DNA of 64,000 nucleotides from Gammaproteobacteria bacterium (GCA_018222985.1 JAAEZG010000005.1:124001-188000); one strand, 5' to 3'; positions 37,805 to 49,918 are shown, counted from the stretch's first letter. A program made the numbers and translations. Notes: generated from the sequence alone by a model not told the origin.

Positions 37805-37897
37805 GCGATTCCCCCTAATCCATTTTCGTTTGTAAACGCCAAAAGACGCCTTATTGGCGTAATTATAACCGATAAGGCGCTATTAACTAACCCCGAA

Positions 37898-38962
37898 TTA
37901 ATTCACTTTAGCGTCTAATTCGCCCCGTTCGTAGCGCTTGAACATTTCTTCAAGCGACACAGGCTTAATTTTGCTGGCTTGTCCGGCACAGCCAAACGCT
38001 TCGTAGCGAGCTTTACAAATTTCGTACATAGCATCGGTTGATGCTTTCAAATATTTGCGTGGGTCAAAGTTACTGGTGTTCTGCGCCAAGTGGCGACGAA
38101 TGGCACCTGTTGATGCTAAACGCAAGTCGGTATCAATGTTGACCTTACGTACACCATGCTTGATGCCTTCAGCGATTTGCTCAACCGGAACACCGTAAGT
38201 TTCTGGAATTTCGCCACCAAATTCGTTAATAACTTTCAGCCATTCTTGTGGCACCGAAGACGAACCATGCATCACCAAATGGGTGTTTGGAATACGCTTG
38301 TGGATTTCTTTAATGCGGTCAATCGCTAGAATGTCACCCGTTGGTGGACGTGAGAACTTGTATGCACCGTGCGAAGTACCACATGCGATGGCCAAGGCAT
38401 CAACATTGGTTGCACGAACAAATTCTGCCGCTTCTTCTGGGTCAGTTAACAACTGATCATGGGTTAACTTACCTTCAGCACCCACGCCATCTTCTTCGCC
38501 AGCTTCACCGGTTTCAAGTGAGCCAAGCACGCCAATTTCGCCTTCCACAGACACGCCGCAAGCATGGGCCATGGCGACGGCTTCGCGCGTAACGCGTACG
38601 TTGTAATCATAGTCAGCAGGCGTTTTGCCGTCTTCTTTTAATGAACCGTCCATCATAACCGAGCTAAAGCCCAATTGAATTGAACGCTGACAAATGGCTG
38701 GTGAGGTACCGTGATCTTGGTGCATAACCACAGGAATGTGCGGCCACTCTTCAATGGCAGCCAAAATAAGGTGACGCAAAAATGGTGCGCCCGCGTAGCT
38801 ACGTGCGCCAGCTGAAGCCTGCACGATTACTGGGCTATCTGTTGCATCTGCTGCTTCCATAATGGCGCGCATTTGCTCAAGGTTGTTCACATTGAATGCT
38901 GGAACACCGTAGTTGTTTTCAGCTGCGTGGTCGAGCAACTGACGTAATGAAATTAATGCCAT
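37898..38962 (-). CDS. fba: Class II fructose-bisphosphate aldolase
   Basis: [30 protein letters not shown]...VVMHQDHG...GEIGVLG...[11 protein letters not shown]. Confidence 0.97.
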   Translation of the reverse strand: MALISLRQLLDHAAENNYGVPAFNVNNLEQMRAIMEAADATDSPVIVQASAGARSYAGAPFLRHLILAAIEEWPHIPVVMHQDHGTSPAICQRSIQLGFSSVMMDGSLKEDGKTPADYDYNVRVTREAVAMAHACGVSVEGEIGVLGSLETGEAGEEDGVGAEGKLTHDQLLTDPEEAAEFVRATNVDALAIACGTSHGAYKFSRPPTGDILAIDRIKEIHKRIPNTHLVMHGSSSVPQEWLKVINEFGGEIPETYGVPVEQIAEGIKHGVRKVNIDTDLRLASTGAIRRHLAQNTSNFDPRKYLKASTDAMYEICKARYEAFGCAGQASKIKPVSLEEMFKRYERGELDAKVN

Positions 38963-38999
38963 CTGTAGGTTCTCCTAATATCCTATTGGGTTTGGCTAG

Positions 39000-40184
39000 T
39001 TAGCCATTTAATGCGCGTTCTTCCAGAATCGCGACTGCAGGTAATTTTTTACCTTCTAAAAACTCTAAAAATGCGCCGCCACCGGTTGAGATATAACTGA
39101 TTTTATCAGCGATACCATACTTATCAATGGCTGCAAGGGTATCACCGCCGCCGGCTATTGAAAATGCCTTACTATTCGCAATGGCGTTAGCTAGGGCTTT
39201 TGTGCCTGCACCAAATTGGTCAAATTCAAAGACGCCCACCGGGCCATTCCATACAATTGTACCGGCTTGCTCTAAAATTTTAGCAAAGGCTGCGGCGGTA
39301 TCTGGCCCGATATCAAACACCATATCGTCATTTGCGATGGTGTTGACAGCTTTGGTTTCGGCTACGGCTGCTTCGCTAAACTCTTTACCGGTAACCACAT
39401 CGCTGGGTAGCGGAATATCGCCACCTTTAGCCTGTGCGGCAGCAACCAAACGCTTGGCTTCATCGATTAAGTCTTCTTCATACAATGATTTGCCAACATT
39501 ATGGCCAGCGGCTGCAATAAAGGTATTGGCAATGCCGCCACCGACAATAAGCTGGTCAACAACGCCTGAAAGCGACTCTAACACCGTTAGTTTAGTCGAA
39601 ACTTTCGAACCACCCACAATAGCCACCAACGGACGCGCAGGGTTCGCCAGTGCCTTACCTAAGGCATCAAGTTCAGCCGCAAGTAGTGGCCCCGCACAGG
39701 CCACATCGGCATATTTCGCCACACCGTGGGTTGACGCTTGGGCGCGATGCGCAGTACCAAATGCGTCCATGACGAACACGTCACACAAGGCTGCTAGCTG
39801 CTGTGCCAACGTGTCGTCGTTTTTCTTTTCGCCTTTGTTAAAACGAACGTTCTCGAATACCACCACTTCGTTGCTATTCACTTCAACGCCATTTAGATAA
39901 TCACTCACTAGGCGCACAGGAACGTCTAAAGCATTGTTTAAGTAATCAACAACCGGCTGCAATGACGCTTCAGCATCAAAAGAGCCTTCTTCAGGTCGAC
40001 CTAAATGCGACATCACCATCACTTTTGCGCCGCCGTCTAATGCTGCTTGAATGGTTGGGATTGCCGCGCGCAAACGCGCATCGGAAGCGACCTTGCCTTG
40101 TTTAATCGGCACGTTCAGGTCTTCGCGAATTAATACGCGCAAGCCTTCAAGATCTAAATCTGACATTGTAATAACGGATGACAT
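39000..40184 (-). CDS. pgk: Phosphoglycerate kinase (start likely 40184)
   Basis: [25 protein letters not shown]...[10 protein letters not shown]...[18 protein letters not shown]...[13 protein letters not shown]. Confidence 0.98.
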   Translation of the reverse strand: MSSVITMSDLDLEGLRVLIREDLNVPIKQGKVASDARLRAAIPTIQAALDGGAKVMVMSHLGRPEEGSFDAEASLQPVVDYLNNALDVPVRLVSDYLNGVEVNSNEVVVFENVRFNKGEKKNDDTLAQQLAALCDVFVMDAFGTAHRAQASTHGVAKYADVACAGPLLAAELDALGKALANPARPLVAIVGGSKVSTKLTVLESLSGVVDQLIVGGGIANTFIAAAGHNVGKSLYEEDLIDEAKRLVAAAQAKGGDIPLPSDVVTGKEFSEAAVAETKAVNTIANDDMVFDIGPDTAAAFAKILEQAGTIVWNGPVGVFEFDQFGAGTKALANAIANSKAFSIAGGGDTLAAIDKYGIADKISYISTGGGAFLEFLEGKKLPAVAILEERALNG

Positions 40185-40203
40185 ACCTTTGCCTCGTCGC
40201 TGA

Positions 40204-41232
40204 TTAATTGTTCTGTGCAAGCATAACTTGCGCAGTGTCTAACATTCGGTTTGCAAATCCCCACTCGTTGTCGCACCAACACAACACCTTAATGAGGCGC
40301 TTGTCGGCTACGCGCGTCTGCGTACCATCAACAATGCTTGAGCGTGGATCATGGTTAAAATCTATCGATACCAAGGGCTCGTCTACAAACCCGAGAATTT
40401 GCGCCTGGTGTCCACGCGCGGCTTCGGCCAAAACCTGATTGACCTGCTCAACGGTCACTGGCGTGTTCACGGTCACGCTTAAGTCCATCGCCGTGACGTT
40501 GGTGGTTGGTACGCGTACTTGTATGGCCTCAAAGCGCCCAGCAAACTTCGGCAGAATGCGCTCAATGCCGCGCGCTAAGCGGGTATCCACTGGAATGATT
40601 GAACGCCCTGCTGCGCGCGCTAAGCGCGGATCGCTATGATAAGCATCAATCACTTGCTGGTCATGCATCGCCGCATGAATAGTAGTAATGGCCCCACTGT
40701 CGATGCCAAACGCTTGGTCGAGTACCTGAATAACCGGCACAATGCAGTTGGTGGTGCACGAACCGTTCGATACCCAACGATGCTCTGCCGACAAGTCGTC
40801 GCTATTCACCCCGAAAATTGCGGTAAAGTCCAAATCTGGCGCGCCTGGCTGCGAGAATAAGACGCGTGGCACGCCAATATCCTCATAGGCTTGACCATGC
40901 TCTCGGGTGCCGTGCACACCGGTGCAATCAAGCACGATATCGACATTTAATTGAGCCCACTCAAGGTCGCGAATTTCACTATCCGCAGACACGCGAATAA
41001 GGTCATCACAAACGCGCATGTGGTGTGCACTTTCAACCACTACCGGGTATTGGAAACGACCATGGCTGGTATCGTACTTCAGCAAATGGGTCATGGCCTC
41101 TACCGGAGCAAGTTCGTTAATTGCCACCACTTCTATGTGCTGGCGATAACCTCGCTCGTAAAGCGCCCGCAGAATGTTCCGGCCAATACGACCAAATCCA
41201 TTTATAGCAATTCTTGCGGGAGCTTGACTCAT
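40204..41232 (-). CDS. epd: Erythrose-4-phosphate / glyceraldehyde-3-phosphate dehydrogenase
   Basis: [68 protein letters not shown]; located between tkt and pgk. Confidence 0.93.
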   Translation of the reverse strand: MSQAPARIAINGFGRIGRNILRALYERGYRQHIEVVAINELAPVEAMTHLLKYDTSHGRFQYPVVVESAHHMRVCDDLIRVSADSEIRDLEWAQLNVDIVLDCTGVHGTREHGQAYEDIGVPRVLFSQPGAPDLDFTAIFGVNSDDLSAEHRWVSNGSCTTNCIVPVIQVLDQAFGIDSGAITTIHAAMHDQQVIDAYHSDPRLARAAGRSIIPVDTRLARGIERILPKFAGRFEAIQVRVPTTNVTAMDLSVTVNTPVTVEQVNQVLAEAARGHQAQILGFVDEPLVSIDFNHDPRSSIVDGTQTRVADKRLIKVLCWCDNEWGFANRMLDTAQVMLAQNN

Positions 41233-43241
41233 GCGTTTAGCAATTCCTGCGCAATGGCGACGATGTTTTCTTCCGTGAAACCAAAATGCTTAAACAATTC
41301 ATTAGCCGGTGCCGACTCACCAAAGGTTGTCATGCCGACAATGCGCCCCTGCAAGCCAACATACTTGAACCAGTAATCCGCAATGCCGGCCTCAATCGCG
41401 ATACGCTTGCTTACTGAGCTTGGGAGTACACTTTCACGGTATTCGGCGTCTTGCTTGTCAAACACATCAGTCGCTGGCATTGACACCACGCGCACCTTTG
41501 TACCTTGCTGTTGCAAGGAATTCGCCGCCTGCACGGCTAATGCCACTTCTGAACCTGTGGCAATTAAAATAAGCTCTGGGGTGCCCGAGCAATCAACCAG
41601 CACGTAACCACCGCGTTCAATGTTGGCCACTTGCTCAGTAGTGCGCTGTTGTTGCGCCAAGTTTTGACGGCTAAAAATTAACGCTGTTGGGCCATCTTGA
41701 CGCTGCACCGCATATTTCCATGCCACTGCAGACTCAACTTGGTCACAAGGGCGCCAAGTGCTCAAGTTTGGTGTCATACGCAGGCTAGCAATTTGTTCAA
41801 CTGGCTGATGGGTCGGCCCGTCTTCACCTAAGCCAATAGAATCATGGGTATAGACAAAAATACTGCGCTGCTTCATGAGTGCGGCCATGCGCACTGCATT
41901 ACGGGCGTATTCCATAAACATTAAGAAGGTCGCGCCGTACGGAGCAAAACCACCATGCAACGCAATACCGTTCATAATGGCTGACATACCAAATTCACGA
42001 ACGCCATAGAAAATATAATTACCATTGGCGTCGTCTTTACTGACACCTTTTGAACCGCTCCACAGGGTTAAGTTCGAGCCCGCTAAGTCAGCCGAACCGC
42101 CTAATAATTCTGGTAACAACGGGCCGTATGCATTCAAGGCGTTCTGTGATGCTTTGCGGCTGGCAATATCTGCCGGCTCAGCCTGTAATTTGGCAATGTA
42201 GTCGTTGGCTTGCTGCGCAAAATCAGCGGGCAGCTCACCGCTTAAACGGCGCTTAAGTTCAGCTGCAAGCTCTGGATACGCCGCTGCATAGGCCTCAAAG
42301 CGCTTATTCCAGTCTTGTTCAAGCGCATTGCCTTGCTCTTTAGCCGACCAAGCAGCGTAAACATCGGCTGGCACTTCAAATGGACCATGCTGCCAACCTA
42401 ATTGCTTGCGTGCGGCAGCAATTTCGTCAGCACCTAAGGGGGCGCCATGACAGCTTTCTGTGCCTTGTTTGTTGGGTGCGCCGAAGCCAATAATGGTTTT
42501 ACAAATGATCAAGGTCGGCTTATCGGTCACTTGGCGTGCAGCCTCAATAGCGGCTTTTACGGCGCCAGCATCGTGGCCATCAACATCAGCGATAACGTGC
42601 CAGTTATAGGCTTCAAAACGCTTCACCGTGTCATCGGTAAACCAGCCTTCTACTTCACCATCAATCGAAATGCCGTTGTCGTCATAAAACGCAATTAATT
42701 TACCAAGGCCTAAGGTACCCGCTAGTGAACAGGCTTCATGCGAAATGCCTTCCATTAAGCAACCGTCACCTAAAAAGGTGTAGGTATAATGATCGACAAT
42801 ATCGTGCTCTGGACGATTAAACTGCGCGGCAAGAACTTTTTCTGCTAACGCCATACCTACTGCATTGGTAACACCTTGGCCTAACGGGCCGGTGGTGGTT
42901 TCAATGCCTGGGGCATAGCCGTATTCAGGGTGACCTGGGGTTTTTGAATGCAACTGACGGAAGTTTTTCAGTTCGCTGATATCTAAATCATAGCCGGTTA
43001 AATGCAGCAATGAATAAATCAACATAGAACCGTGACCGTTTGATAATACAAAGCGGTCACGGTCAGCCCAATTCGGGTTTGCGGGGTTGTGTTTCAGGTA
43101 ATCGCGCCACAGTACTTCGGCAATATCAGCCATGCCCATTGGTGCGCCAGGATGCCCTGAATTAGCCTGTTGTACGGCATCCATGCTCAGTGCGCGGATA
43201 GCGTTAGCTAGATATTTTCGCTCAGTTACTGCAGTCGTCAT
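41229..43241 (-). CDS. tktA: Transketolase
   Basis: [33 protein letters not shown]...[38 protein letters not shown]. Confidence 0.98.
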   Translation of the reverse strand: MTTAVTERKYLANAIRALSMDAVQQANSGHPGAPMGMADIAEVLWRDYLKHNPANPNWADRDRFVLSNGHGSMLIYSLLHLTGYDLDISELKNFRQLHSKTPGHPEYGYAPGIETTTGPLGQGVTNAVGMALAEKVLAAQFNRPEHDIVDHYTYTFLGDGCLMEGISHEACSLAGTLGLGKLIAFYDDNGISIDGEVEGWFTDDTVKRFEAYNWHVIADVDGHDAGAVKAAIEAARQVTDKPTLIICKTIIGFGAPNKQGTESCHGAPLGADEIAAARKQLGWQHGPFEVPADVYAAWSAKEQGNALEQDWNKRFEAYAAAYPELAAELKRRLSGELPADFAQQANDYIAKLQAEPADIASRKASQNALNAYGPLLPELLGGSADLAGSNLTLWSGSKGVSKDDANGNYIFYGVREFGMSAIMNGIALHGGFAPYGATFLMFMEYARNAVRMAALMKQRSIFVYTHDSIGLGEDGPTHQPVEQIASLRMTPNLSTWRPCDQVESAVAWKYAVQRQDGPTALIFSRQNLAQQQRTTEQVANIERGGYVLVDCSGTPELILIATGSEVALAVQAANSLQQQGTKVRVVSMPATDVFDKQDAEYRESVLPSSVSKRIAIEAGIADYWFKYVGLQGRIVGMTTFGESAPANELFKHFGFTEENIVAIAQELLNA

Positions 43242-43248
43242 AACAAAA

Positions 43249-43296
43249 CCCCGAATCTATTGCATAAAAGATGCGCGTATTCTCCACAATTCGGGG
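43249..43296 (-). promoter_or_regulatory. Leader inverted repeat CCCCGAAT...ATTCGGGG placing the tktA SD (GGGG) in a stem
   Basis: 8-bp perfect repeat; right arm (minus strand) lies 8 nt before the tktA ATG. Confidence 0.45.
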
Positions 43297-43308
43297 CCTT
43301 GACGCAAA

Positions 43309-44457
43309 TTAGATATCAGCTAAAAGCGCTTCAACCTTGTCGGTTTTCTCCCACGGGAACTCGTCGCGGCCAAAATGACCATACGCGGCTGTAGGCAGAT
43401 AAATCGGACGCTCTAGGTCTAGCATTTGAATCAAGCCATAGGGGCGCAAATCAAAATGCTTACGCACCAAAGCAATCAGTTTTTCTTCGCTGTGTGCACT
43501 GGTACCAAAGGTTTCAATACTAATTGATGTTGGCTCTGCCACACCAATGGCATACGACACCTGAATTTCCACACGATCAGCAAGGCCGGCAGCAACCAAG
43601 TTCTTGGCAACATAACGAGCCGCATAAGCCGCGCTGCGGTCAACTTTCGATGGGTCTTTGCCTGAGAACGCGCCACCACCATGGCGAGCCATACCACCGT
43701 ATGTATCAACGATGATTTTGCGCCCAGTTAATCCGCAATCGCCCATAGGGCCACCGATTACAAATTTACCGGTTGGATTAATAAAAATACGATCTTGGCT
43801 TGGCGGGAACCATTCCGCTGGAAGTACCGGCTTAATGATGGTTTCGATAACAGCTTCACGGAGATCTTTCTGACTAATGTCTTGGTCGTGCTGAGTTGAC
43901 AGCACTACTGCGTCAATACCAACAGGCTTGCCGTCTTCGTACACAAACGTCAATTGTGACTTCGCATCGGGGCGCAACCACGGTAAGGTGCCGTTCTTGC
44001 GCACTTCCGCTTGACGCTGCACTAAACGATGAGCATAGGTAATAGGTGCTGGCATCAGCACATCGGTTTCGTTCGATGCGTAACCAAACATCAGACCTTG
44101 GTCGCCAGCCCCTTGTTCTTCTGGGCTTGCTCGGTCAACGCCTTGATTAATATCGGGTGACTGCTTACCAATGGCATTTAACACGGCACACGAATCTGCA
44201 TCAAAGCCCATATCCGAATGCACATAGCCAATTTCACGCACGGTATTACGCGTAATTTCTTCAATGTCGACCCATGCGTTTGTATTGATTTCACCACCAA
44301 CTAACACCATTCCGGTTTTCACAAAGGTTTCACACGCCACACGTGCTTTGGGGTCTTGCGTCAAAATGGCGTCAAGTACCGCATCTGAAATTTGGTCGGC
44401 GATTTTATCTGGGTGCCCTTCTGAAACTGACTCAGAAGTAAATAAATGCTTTGCCAT
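43309..44457 (-). CDS. metK: S-adenosylmethionine synthetase (start likely 44457)
   Basis: [67 protein letters not shown]. Confidence 0.99.
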   Translation of the reverse strand: MAKHLFTSESVSEGHPDKIADQISDAVLDAILTQDPKARVACETFVKTGMVLVGGEINTNAWVDIEEITRNTVREIGYVHSDMGFDADSCAVLNAIGKQSPDINQGVDRASPEEQGAGDQGLMFGYASNETDVLMPAPITYAHRLVQRQAEVRKNGTLPWLRPDAKSQLTFVYEDGKPVGIDAVVLSTQHDQDISQKDLREAVIETIIKPVLPAEWFPPSQDRIFINPTGKFVIGGPMGDCGLTGRKIIVDTYGGMARHGGGAFSGKDPSKVDRSAAYAARYVAKNLVAAGLADRVEIQVSYAIGVAEPTSISIETFGTSAHSEEKLIALVRKHFDLRPYGLIQMLDLERPIYLPTAAYGHFGRDEFPWEKTDKVEALLADI

Positions 44458-44517
44458 GCGCTGCAATCTCTTGTTGGTTATTTCGGGCAAACGTTTTGCC
44501 AATACAAATTAAGAACT

Positions 44518-44557
44518 AAAAAAGTGGGCGTAGTTTATCGAAACTGAGCCCACTTTT
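44518..44557 (-). terminator. Hairpin terminator / possible metK attenuator (AAAAGTGGGC...GCCCACTTTTTT)
   Basis: Outer 10-bp stem, inner AGTTT/AAACT stem, minus-strand T6. Confidence 0.8.
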
Positions 44558-44562
44558 CTACA

Positions 44563-44576
44563 TTTAGACGTCTAAA
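44563..44576. promoter_or_regulatory. Met-box palindrome TTTAGACGTCTAAA upstream of metK
   Basis: Contains the exact MetJ half-operator AGACGTCT, followed by a degenerate second box AAAAGTCT. Confidence 0.75.
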
Positions 44577-44581
44577 AGTCT

Positions 44582-45640
44582 TTATTTCTGTTTTAGTGTT
44601 GCCATATCAATGACGAATCGATATTTCACATCGCTTTTTAGCATCCGCTCGTACGCCTCATTGATGTCATCCATGGCAATCATTTCAATGTCCGAGGTAA
44701 TGCCATGATCAGCACAGAAGTCCAGCATTTCCTGAGTTTCGGCAATGCCACCAATCAGCGAGCCGGCTAGGCTACGACGCTTGGCAATCAAGTTATACAC
44801 TGCTGGCGATGGGTGTGATTCAGCAGGCACGCCCACTAAAGTCATGGTGCCATTTAGACGCAATAAGCTTAAGTAGGCATCTAGGTCATGAGGCGCGGCC
44901 ACCGTATTCAAAATAAAGTCGAGGCTATTGCGCCACGCTTTCATTTGCTCTTCGTCTTTTGAAATCACAACATGGTCAGCACCAAGGCGTTTTGCATCGT
45001 CCACTTTACTTGGCGACGTGGTAAATAACACCACTTCGGCGCCCATGGCTTTGGCTAACTTCACCGCCATATGGCCAAGGCCACCAAGGCCTACCACGCC
45101 AACTTTATGCCCCTTGGTCACGCCCCAATGGCGTAGCGGTGAGTAGGTGGTAATACCGGCACAAAGCAATGGCGCAACGCCAGCTAAGTCAAGCTTGTCT
45201 GATACTTTTAGAACAAAGTCTTCGGTCACGGTAATGCGATTTGAATAGCCACCGAAGGTGACGCCACCAGAGTGTTTGTCTTCACCGTTGTAAGTTCCAA
45301 CAAAGCCATTGTCGCAGTACTGCTCATAACCGTCTTCACAGTTCGCACAGGTACGGCAGGAGTCAACCATGCAGCCAACACCCACGGTGTCGCCCACTTT
45401 GTACTTGCTAACATTGCTTCCAACACGAGTTACTTTACCCACAATTTCGTGGCCAGGAACACATGGAAACACCGTGCCGCCCCATTCGTTACGAGCTTGG
45501 TGCAAGTCAGAGTGACAAACTCCACAGTATAAAATTTCAATTTCAACATCGCTTGCTGTGGGTTCACGGCGATCAAACTCAAAATACTGTAACGGTTTAT
45601 CCGCTGCTTGCGCGGCATATCCAATTGCTTTTGGCATCAC
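44582..45640 (-). CDS. Zinc-dependent NAD(P)-dependent alcohol dehydrogenase
   Basis: YCGVCHSDLHQARNEWGGTVFPCVPGHEIVG; CRTCANCEDGYEQYC; GVVGLGGLGHMAVKLAKAMGAEV. Confidence 0.94.
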   Translation of the reverse strand: MMPKAIGYAAQAADKPLQYFEFDRREPTASDVEIEILYCGVCHSDLHQARNEWGGTVFPCVPGHEIVGKVTRVGSNVSKYKVGDTVGVGCMVDSCRTCANCEDGYEQYCDNGFVGTYNGEDKHSGGVTFGGYSNRITVTEDFVLKVSDKLDLAGVAPLLCAGITTYSPLRHWGVTKGHKVGVVGLGGLGHMAVKLAKAMGAEVVLFTTSPSKVDDAKRLGADHVVISKDEEQMKAWRNSLDFILNTVAAPHDLDAYLSLLRLNGTMTLVGVPAESHPSPAVYNLIAKRRSLAGSLIGGIAETQEMLDFCADHGITSDIEMIAMDDINEAYERMLKSDVKYRFVIDMATLKQK

Positions 45641-45670
45641 TTACTCCTCTTGTTGCCTAGCGATCACTGT

Positions 45671-47512
45671 TTAGTGTTGCGAGTATAGCAAAGCTTCATT
45701 AACTGTTTGCGTCAGCGGGTGATACCCCGGTTTCGCTTGTTCATACACTTCACGTGCCCATTTTAAATTGTCTGGCGTTTTGGCTAGTTCGCGGTACAGC
45801 GGGCTCACCAACTTGTTCCGGCCAATGGTTAACAAGTAATTACGCAATCTATCGCGTGCTGGTTCATATTTTTTGACAATAGAAAGCTTCAACCATGCGT
45901 GAGCAATTTCGCTGTTTTGGCTTTTGGTTAAACCAAACTCGCGGTCTAATCGCGCCATATTCTCAGCTGAGATATCAAGCGGCAGGTTATTAATAAAATG
46001 CAGCCACTCGTGGGTGGTCCACTGTTCAGTCTGCAATTGACCACCTTTTAACCAACGTTGCATTTGTAATTCAACTTTCGCAAAAGCGTCTGAGGTTGGC
46101 TTTGGTGCATCACTCGGTAGGCCCGGCTCGTGCAGCCACTCATTGACTTTTTCCATACTCACAACATCTGGTTTTTTCGCTAACAACTCACGTTGTAAGT
46201 AGGTTTTAAATTGCGCCGTTGAAATACTTTGAAAGGCAAAGTCATCAAAATAGTTACGCAAAAACTGATCAAATACATCGCGGCCAAATTTGTCTTCTAG
46301 GTAAGCCAAAAATAGCTGTCCTTTCACATAAGGTACTTGTGAGAAAACGTCGTCTGGATGACGGGTTCCTAGTTGAATGTTGAGTACCGTGTCTTTTGGC
46401 TCTAAGCGTTCTAAATTGTCTAACAGGTCTTGATAACCTAAAGCAAACTCCATTTGCGCACGCTCTTTACCGAACAAGGCTTCCATAATGCGGTTTTCAA
46501 CATAGCTAGTGAAACCTTCGTTGATCCACAAGTCGCGCCAGCTCGCGTTGGTCACCAAGTTCCCAGACCAAGAGTGCGCTAATTCGTGCGCAATGAGATT
46601 AATCAAGCTACGGTCGCCTGACACCACGGTCGGGGTAATAAATGATAAACGTGGGTTTTCCATACCGCCGAACGGAAAGCTTGGCGGCAGAATAAGTAAG
46701 TCATAACGGTCCCAACGGTACGGGCCATACATTGCTTCAGTGGCCTCAATCATACGTGGCGTATCAGCAAACTCCCAAGCCGCATCGTCAAGAATATACT
46801 GCTCAGCAAACACGGCAACATTGTCACTAATCGACTTAATGGCCAAGTCGCCCGCGGCAATAGCAATCAAATACGGTGGAATGGCCTGCGGCATACTAAA
46901 TTGATACTCACCATCGCGGTTATCGCTAAGGCTATTATCAGCACTCATAACCGCCAACAGCCCTTTCGGGGTGGTGACAGTCGCGTTGTATGTCAACCGC
47001 AGCGCTGGGCTGTCCTGAATTGGAATCCAACTACGTGCATGAATGGGCTGTGACTGACTGAACATGAAGGGATGTTTTTTCCCAGCAGTTTGCTGCGGAG
47101 TAAGCCATTGCAAACCACTTGCGGTTGGAACGGTTTCATAATGTATACGTACTTTGTTCGCAACGTTACCAATATCAACAATAAGCTCGCTACCTAAGCT
47201 TGGGTGCACGTCGCCTAGGGTAAATTTGGTTGGTTGCCATTGCTCATCAAGCCAAAGCTCGGTGCGCTTAATGGTTAAGTGGCTGGTGTCTAAATAAACC
47301 TGGGTGCTATCGTCGTGGCGTTGCAAGGTATAAGTTGCATGCCCTTGCAGCTTGCGGTTGCTAAAATCAACGTCTAGAACCAACTCGAGGTGCGGGGTTG
47401 ATACTTCATCAAGACGAGCATAGCTGTGCACGTCTTCGGCCTGCGCTACATTAGCCGACTGCCACAGGGTTAACCCAATAATACCGATAAACAGCTTTCG
47501 CAATACGTACAT
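45671..47512 (-). CDS. M1-family zinc aminopeptidase, exported
   Basis: Signal peptide; GGMENPRLSFITPTV; LIAHELAHSWSGNLVTNASWRDLWINEGFTSYVENR (HEXXH-X18-E). Confidence 0.95.
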   Translation of the reverse strand: MYVLRKLFIGIIGLTLWQSANVAQAEDVHSYARLDEVSTPHLELVLDVDFSNRKLQGHATYTLQRHDDSTQVYLDTSHLTIKRTELWLDEQWQPTKFTLGDVHPSLGSELIVDIGNVANKVRIHYETVPTASGLQWLTPQQTAGKKHPFMFSQSQPIHARSWIPIQDSPALRLTYNATVTTPKGLLAVMSADNSLSDNRDGEYQFSMPQAIPPYLIAIAAGDLAIKSISDNVAVFAEQYILDDAAWEFADTPRMIEATEAMYGPYRWDRYDLLILPPSFPFGGMENPRLSFITPTVVSGDRSLINLIAHELAHSWSGNLVTNASWRDLWINEGFTSYVENRIMEALFGKERAQMEFALGYQDLLDNLERLEPKDTVLNIQLGTRHPDDVFSQVPYVKGQLFLAYLEDKFGRDVFDQFLRNYFDDFAFQSISTAQFKTYLQRELLAKKPDVVSMEKVNEWLHEPGLPSDAPKPTSDAFAKVELQMQRWLKGGQLQTEQWTTHEWLHFINNLPLDISAENMARLDREFGLTKSQNSEIAHAWLKLSIVKKYEPARDRLRNYLLTIGRNKLVSPLYRELAKTPDNLKWAREVYEQAKPGYHPLTQTVNEALLYSQH

Positions 47513-47657
47513 TTAAACGTTCTCCTTGTGTGCTTACTGTGGCTCATGATCGAACGGATGCGCGACAAAATCAAATGTTTTGCAGATGCCAAATGTGCCC
47601 TAGCGGTGGTAAGATGCGGCATACTCTTGATGAACAGCATGAGGAAATCCGCGTCAA

Positions 47658-48395
47658 ATGCGAGTTCCACGTATATATGAAACAGCCGAGCAACCATGGC
47701 AGGTCGGTTCGCAATTAAGCCTTTCGGAAGACGCTGCGAATCATGTCGGTCGCGTATTACGCATGACCACCGGCCAACAGCTGGAATTACTTAACGGCGA
47801 TGGCAACAATTATGCGGCAACCATTGTCGAAGCGAGTAAGCGCTCTGTCAGCGTGACTATTTCTGCGGTAACGGCAAATAATTCTGAGGCGCCTGTTGCT
47901 ATTCATTTGGCACAAGGCATATCGCGCGGCGATCGCATGGACTTTGTTTTACAAAAGTCTGTTGAGCTAGGCGTTACCGAAATTACCCCGCTGTTTACCG
48001 AGCGTTGTGGGGTGAAATTAGCCGGTGAGCGGCTGCTGAAAAAACAACAACAGTGGCAGAAAATTGTCATTGCTGCGTGCGAGCAAAGCGGGCGAAGTGT
48101 GGTGCCACAGGTGCACACGCCAGTCAGCTTTCAACAGTGGCTTAAAGCGGCTCCCGCTGGGCTGCGCTTGACGCTTGACCCTTATGCCAACAAACCGCTA
48201 CGCGACTTGGCACAAGCCCCACAGCAGGTCACACTATTTATTGGCCCCGAGGGTGGGTTAACCGAAGCTGAAGTACAAGCTGCCAGTGCCGAGCATTTTC
48301 TGCCTGTGCGACTAGGCCCGCGTGTGTTACGAACTGAAACGGCAGCGCTCACTGCGCTGAGTGTTATTCAATACCAATTTGGCGATCTTGCCTAA
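47658..48395 (+). CDS. rsmE: 16S rRNA (uracil1498-N3)-methyltransferase
   Basis: MRVPRIYE...LAQGISRGDRMDFVLQKSVELGVTEITPLFTERC...LFIGPEGGLTEAEV...RLGPRVLRTETA. Confidence 0.96.
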   Translation: MRVPRIYETAEQPWQVGSQLSLSEDAANHVGRVLRMTTGQQLELLNGDGNNYAATIVEASKRSVSVTISAVTANNSEAPVAIHLAQGISRGDRMDFVLQKSVELGVTEITPLFTERCGVKLAGERLLKKQQQWQKIVIAACEQSGRSVVPQVHTPVSFQQWLKAAPAGLRLTLDPYANKPLRDLAQAPQQVTLFIGPEGGLTEAEVQAASAEHFLPVRLGPRVLRTETAALTALSVIQYQFGDLA

Positions 48396-48404
48396 GGACA
48401 TTCG

Positions 48405-49352
48405 ATGAAACTTGCCATGATTATGGACCCGATTGAGTCGGTAAAAACCTATAAAGACACAAGTTTTCGCTTGTTGCTTGAAGCGCAAGAACGTCATTAT
48501 GAGTTGTTCTACTTAACCATGAACGACTTATCCATTGTTGCTAGCGAACCAATGGCGCAAGCACGTTCCATTAAAGTGGTTGACCAAGAAACCGATTTTT
48601 ACACGCTCGGCGAGCCAGTGAACATGCCGATGGGGTCATTTGACGTGATTATGATGCGTAAAGATCCGCCGTTTGATACCGAGTTTGTTTACGCCACGCA
48701 CATATTAGAACTGGCAGAGCGCCGCGGTGCGTTAGTGGTCAACAAGCCGCAAAGCCTACGCGACTGTAACGAAAAATTGTTTACCTCTTGGTTCCCTGAA
48801 CTGACTCCTCCAACCATTGTGACACGCCGCGCTGAACAAATTCGAGCGTTTCATACCGAGCACCAAGATATTATTTTAAAGCCACTTGATGGTATGGGCG
48901 GAGCATCTATTTTCCGCGTACGTGAAGACGGTACCAACCTTGGGGTTATCATTGAAACCTTAACCGAACACGGCCAACGCTTTGCTATGGTGCAACGTTA
49001 TTTGCCGGAAATTACCGATGGCGATAAGCGTATTTTAATTATCGATGGTGAACCTATGCCTTATGCCTTAGCACGCATACCGTCAGCGGGTGAAACACGC
49101 GGAAATTTAGCTGCCGGTGGCAGCGGTCGAGCACAGCCATTAAGTGACAGAGACTGGGAGCTTGCTCGCAACGTCGGCCCTGAATTAAAACGCCGAGGCC
49201 TCACCATAGTTGGCTTAGATGTGATTGGCGACCGCGTGACCGAAATTAATGTAACAAGCCCTACTTGTATGCGCGAGATAGAAGCCGCATATGATATCAA
49301 TATTGCCGCGAAAGTTTTTGAAGCCATAGAACGACAACTGGGTTTGTGTTGA
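48405..49352 (+). CDS. gshB: Glutathione synthetase
   Basis: MKLAMIMDPIESVKTYKDTSFRLLLEAQERHYELFYL; DVIMMRKDPPFDTEFVYATHILE; KPLDGMGGASIFRV. Confidence 0.98.
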   Translation: MKLAMIMDPIESVKTYKDTSFRLLLEAQERHYELFYLTMNDLSIVASEPMAQARSIKVVDQETDFYTLGEPVNMPMGSFDVIMMRKDPPFDTEFVYATHILELAERRGALVVNKPQSLRDCNEKLFTSWFPELTPPTIVTRRAEQIRAFHTEHQDIILKPLDGMGGASIFRVREDGTNLGVIIETLTEHGQRFAMVQRYLPEITDGDKRILIIDGEPMPYALARIPSAGETRGNLAAGGSGRAQPLSDRDWELARNVGPELKRRGLTIVGLDVIGDRVTEINVTSPTCMREIEAAYDINIAAKVFEAIERQLGLC

Positions 49353-49918
49353 TGGAAACATTAAGTAGCTTACAAAATCATTTCTTGATTGCCATGCCAA
49401 GCATGGATGATCCTTATTTTGCCCGCAGCGTCACCTATATCTGCGAACACAATGAGGAGGGTGCAATGGGGTTGATTATCAATCAACCGGTTGAGCTAAC
49501 TGTTGAAGATTTATTGGAAAAACTAGAAATTGTCATTCCTGACGAAACTCAAGGTCTCGATGGCCCTGTGTACTCAGGCGGCCCGCTAGCCCGTGACCGT
49601 GGTTTTGTACTGCACTCCAACGACCATATTTGGCGCAGCTCGGTCAAACTCAGTGATGACGTAACGATAACCACATCAAAAGATATTCTCGAGGCTCTCG
49701 GCCAAGGAAATAAGCCGAACGATTACCTTTTAACGTTAGGCTATGCCGGCTGGGAAGCGGGTCAATTAGAGCGCGAAATGGCGGAGAATAGTTGGCTAAC
49801 CATTCCGGCAGACAACGATATTCTGTTTCACACGCCAAGTAACGAGCGTTGGCAAAAAGCGGTCAAAAAACTCGGCATTCAAACCTGGCAACTTGGCCCC
49901 GATGTAGGTCATGCATGA
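49352..49918 (+). CDS. yqgE: YqgE/AlgH family protein
   Basis: [57 protein letters not shown]. Confidence 0.96.
   Translation: METLSSLQNHFLIAMPSMDDPYFARSVTYICEHNEEGAMGLIINQPVELTVEDLLEKLEIVIPDETQGLDGPVYSGGPLARDRGFVLHSNDHIWRSSVKLSDDVTITTSKDILEALGQGNKPNDYLLTLGYAGWEAGQLEREMAENSWLTIPADNDILFHTPSNERWQKAVKKLGIQTWQLGPDVGHA

Noticed and set aside
39127-39900. 257-aa plus-strand ORF
   Set aside because: Antisense shadow of pgk; composition typical of a mirrored codon frame.
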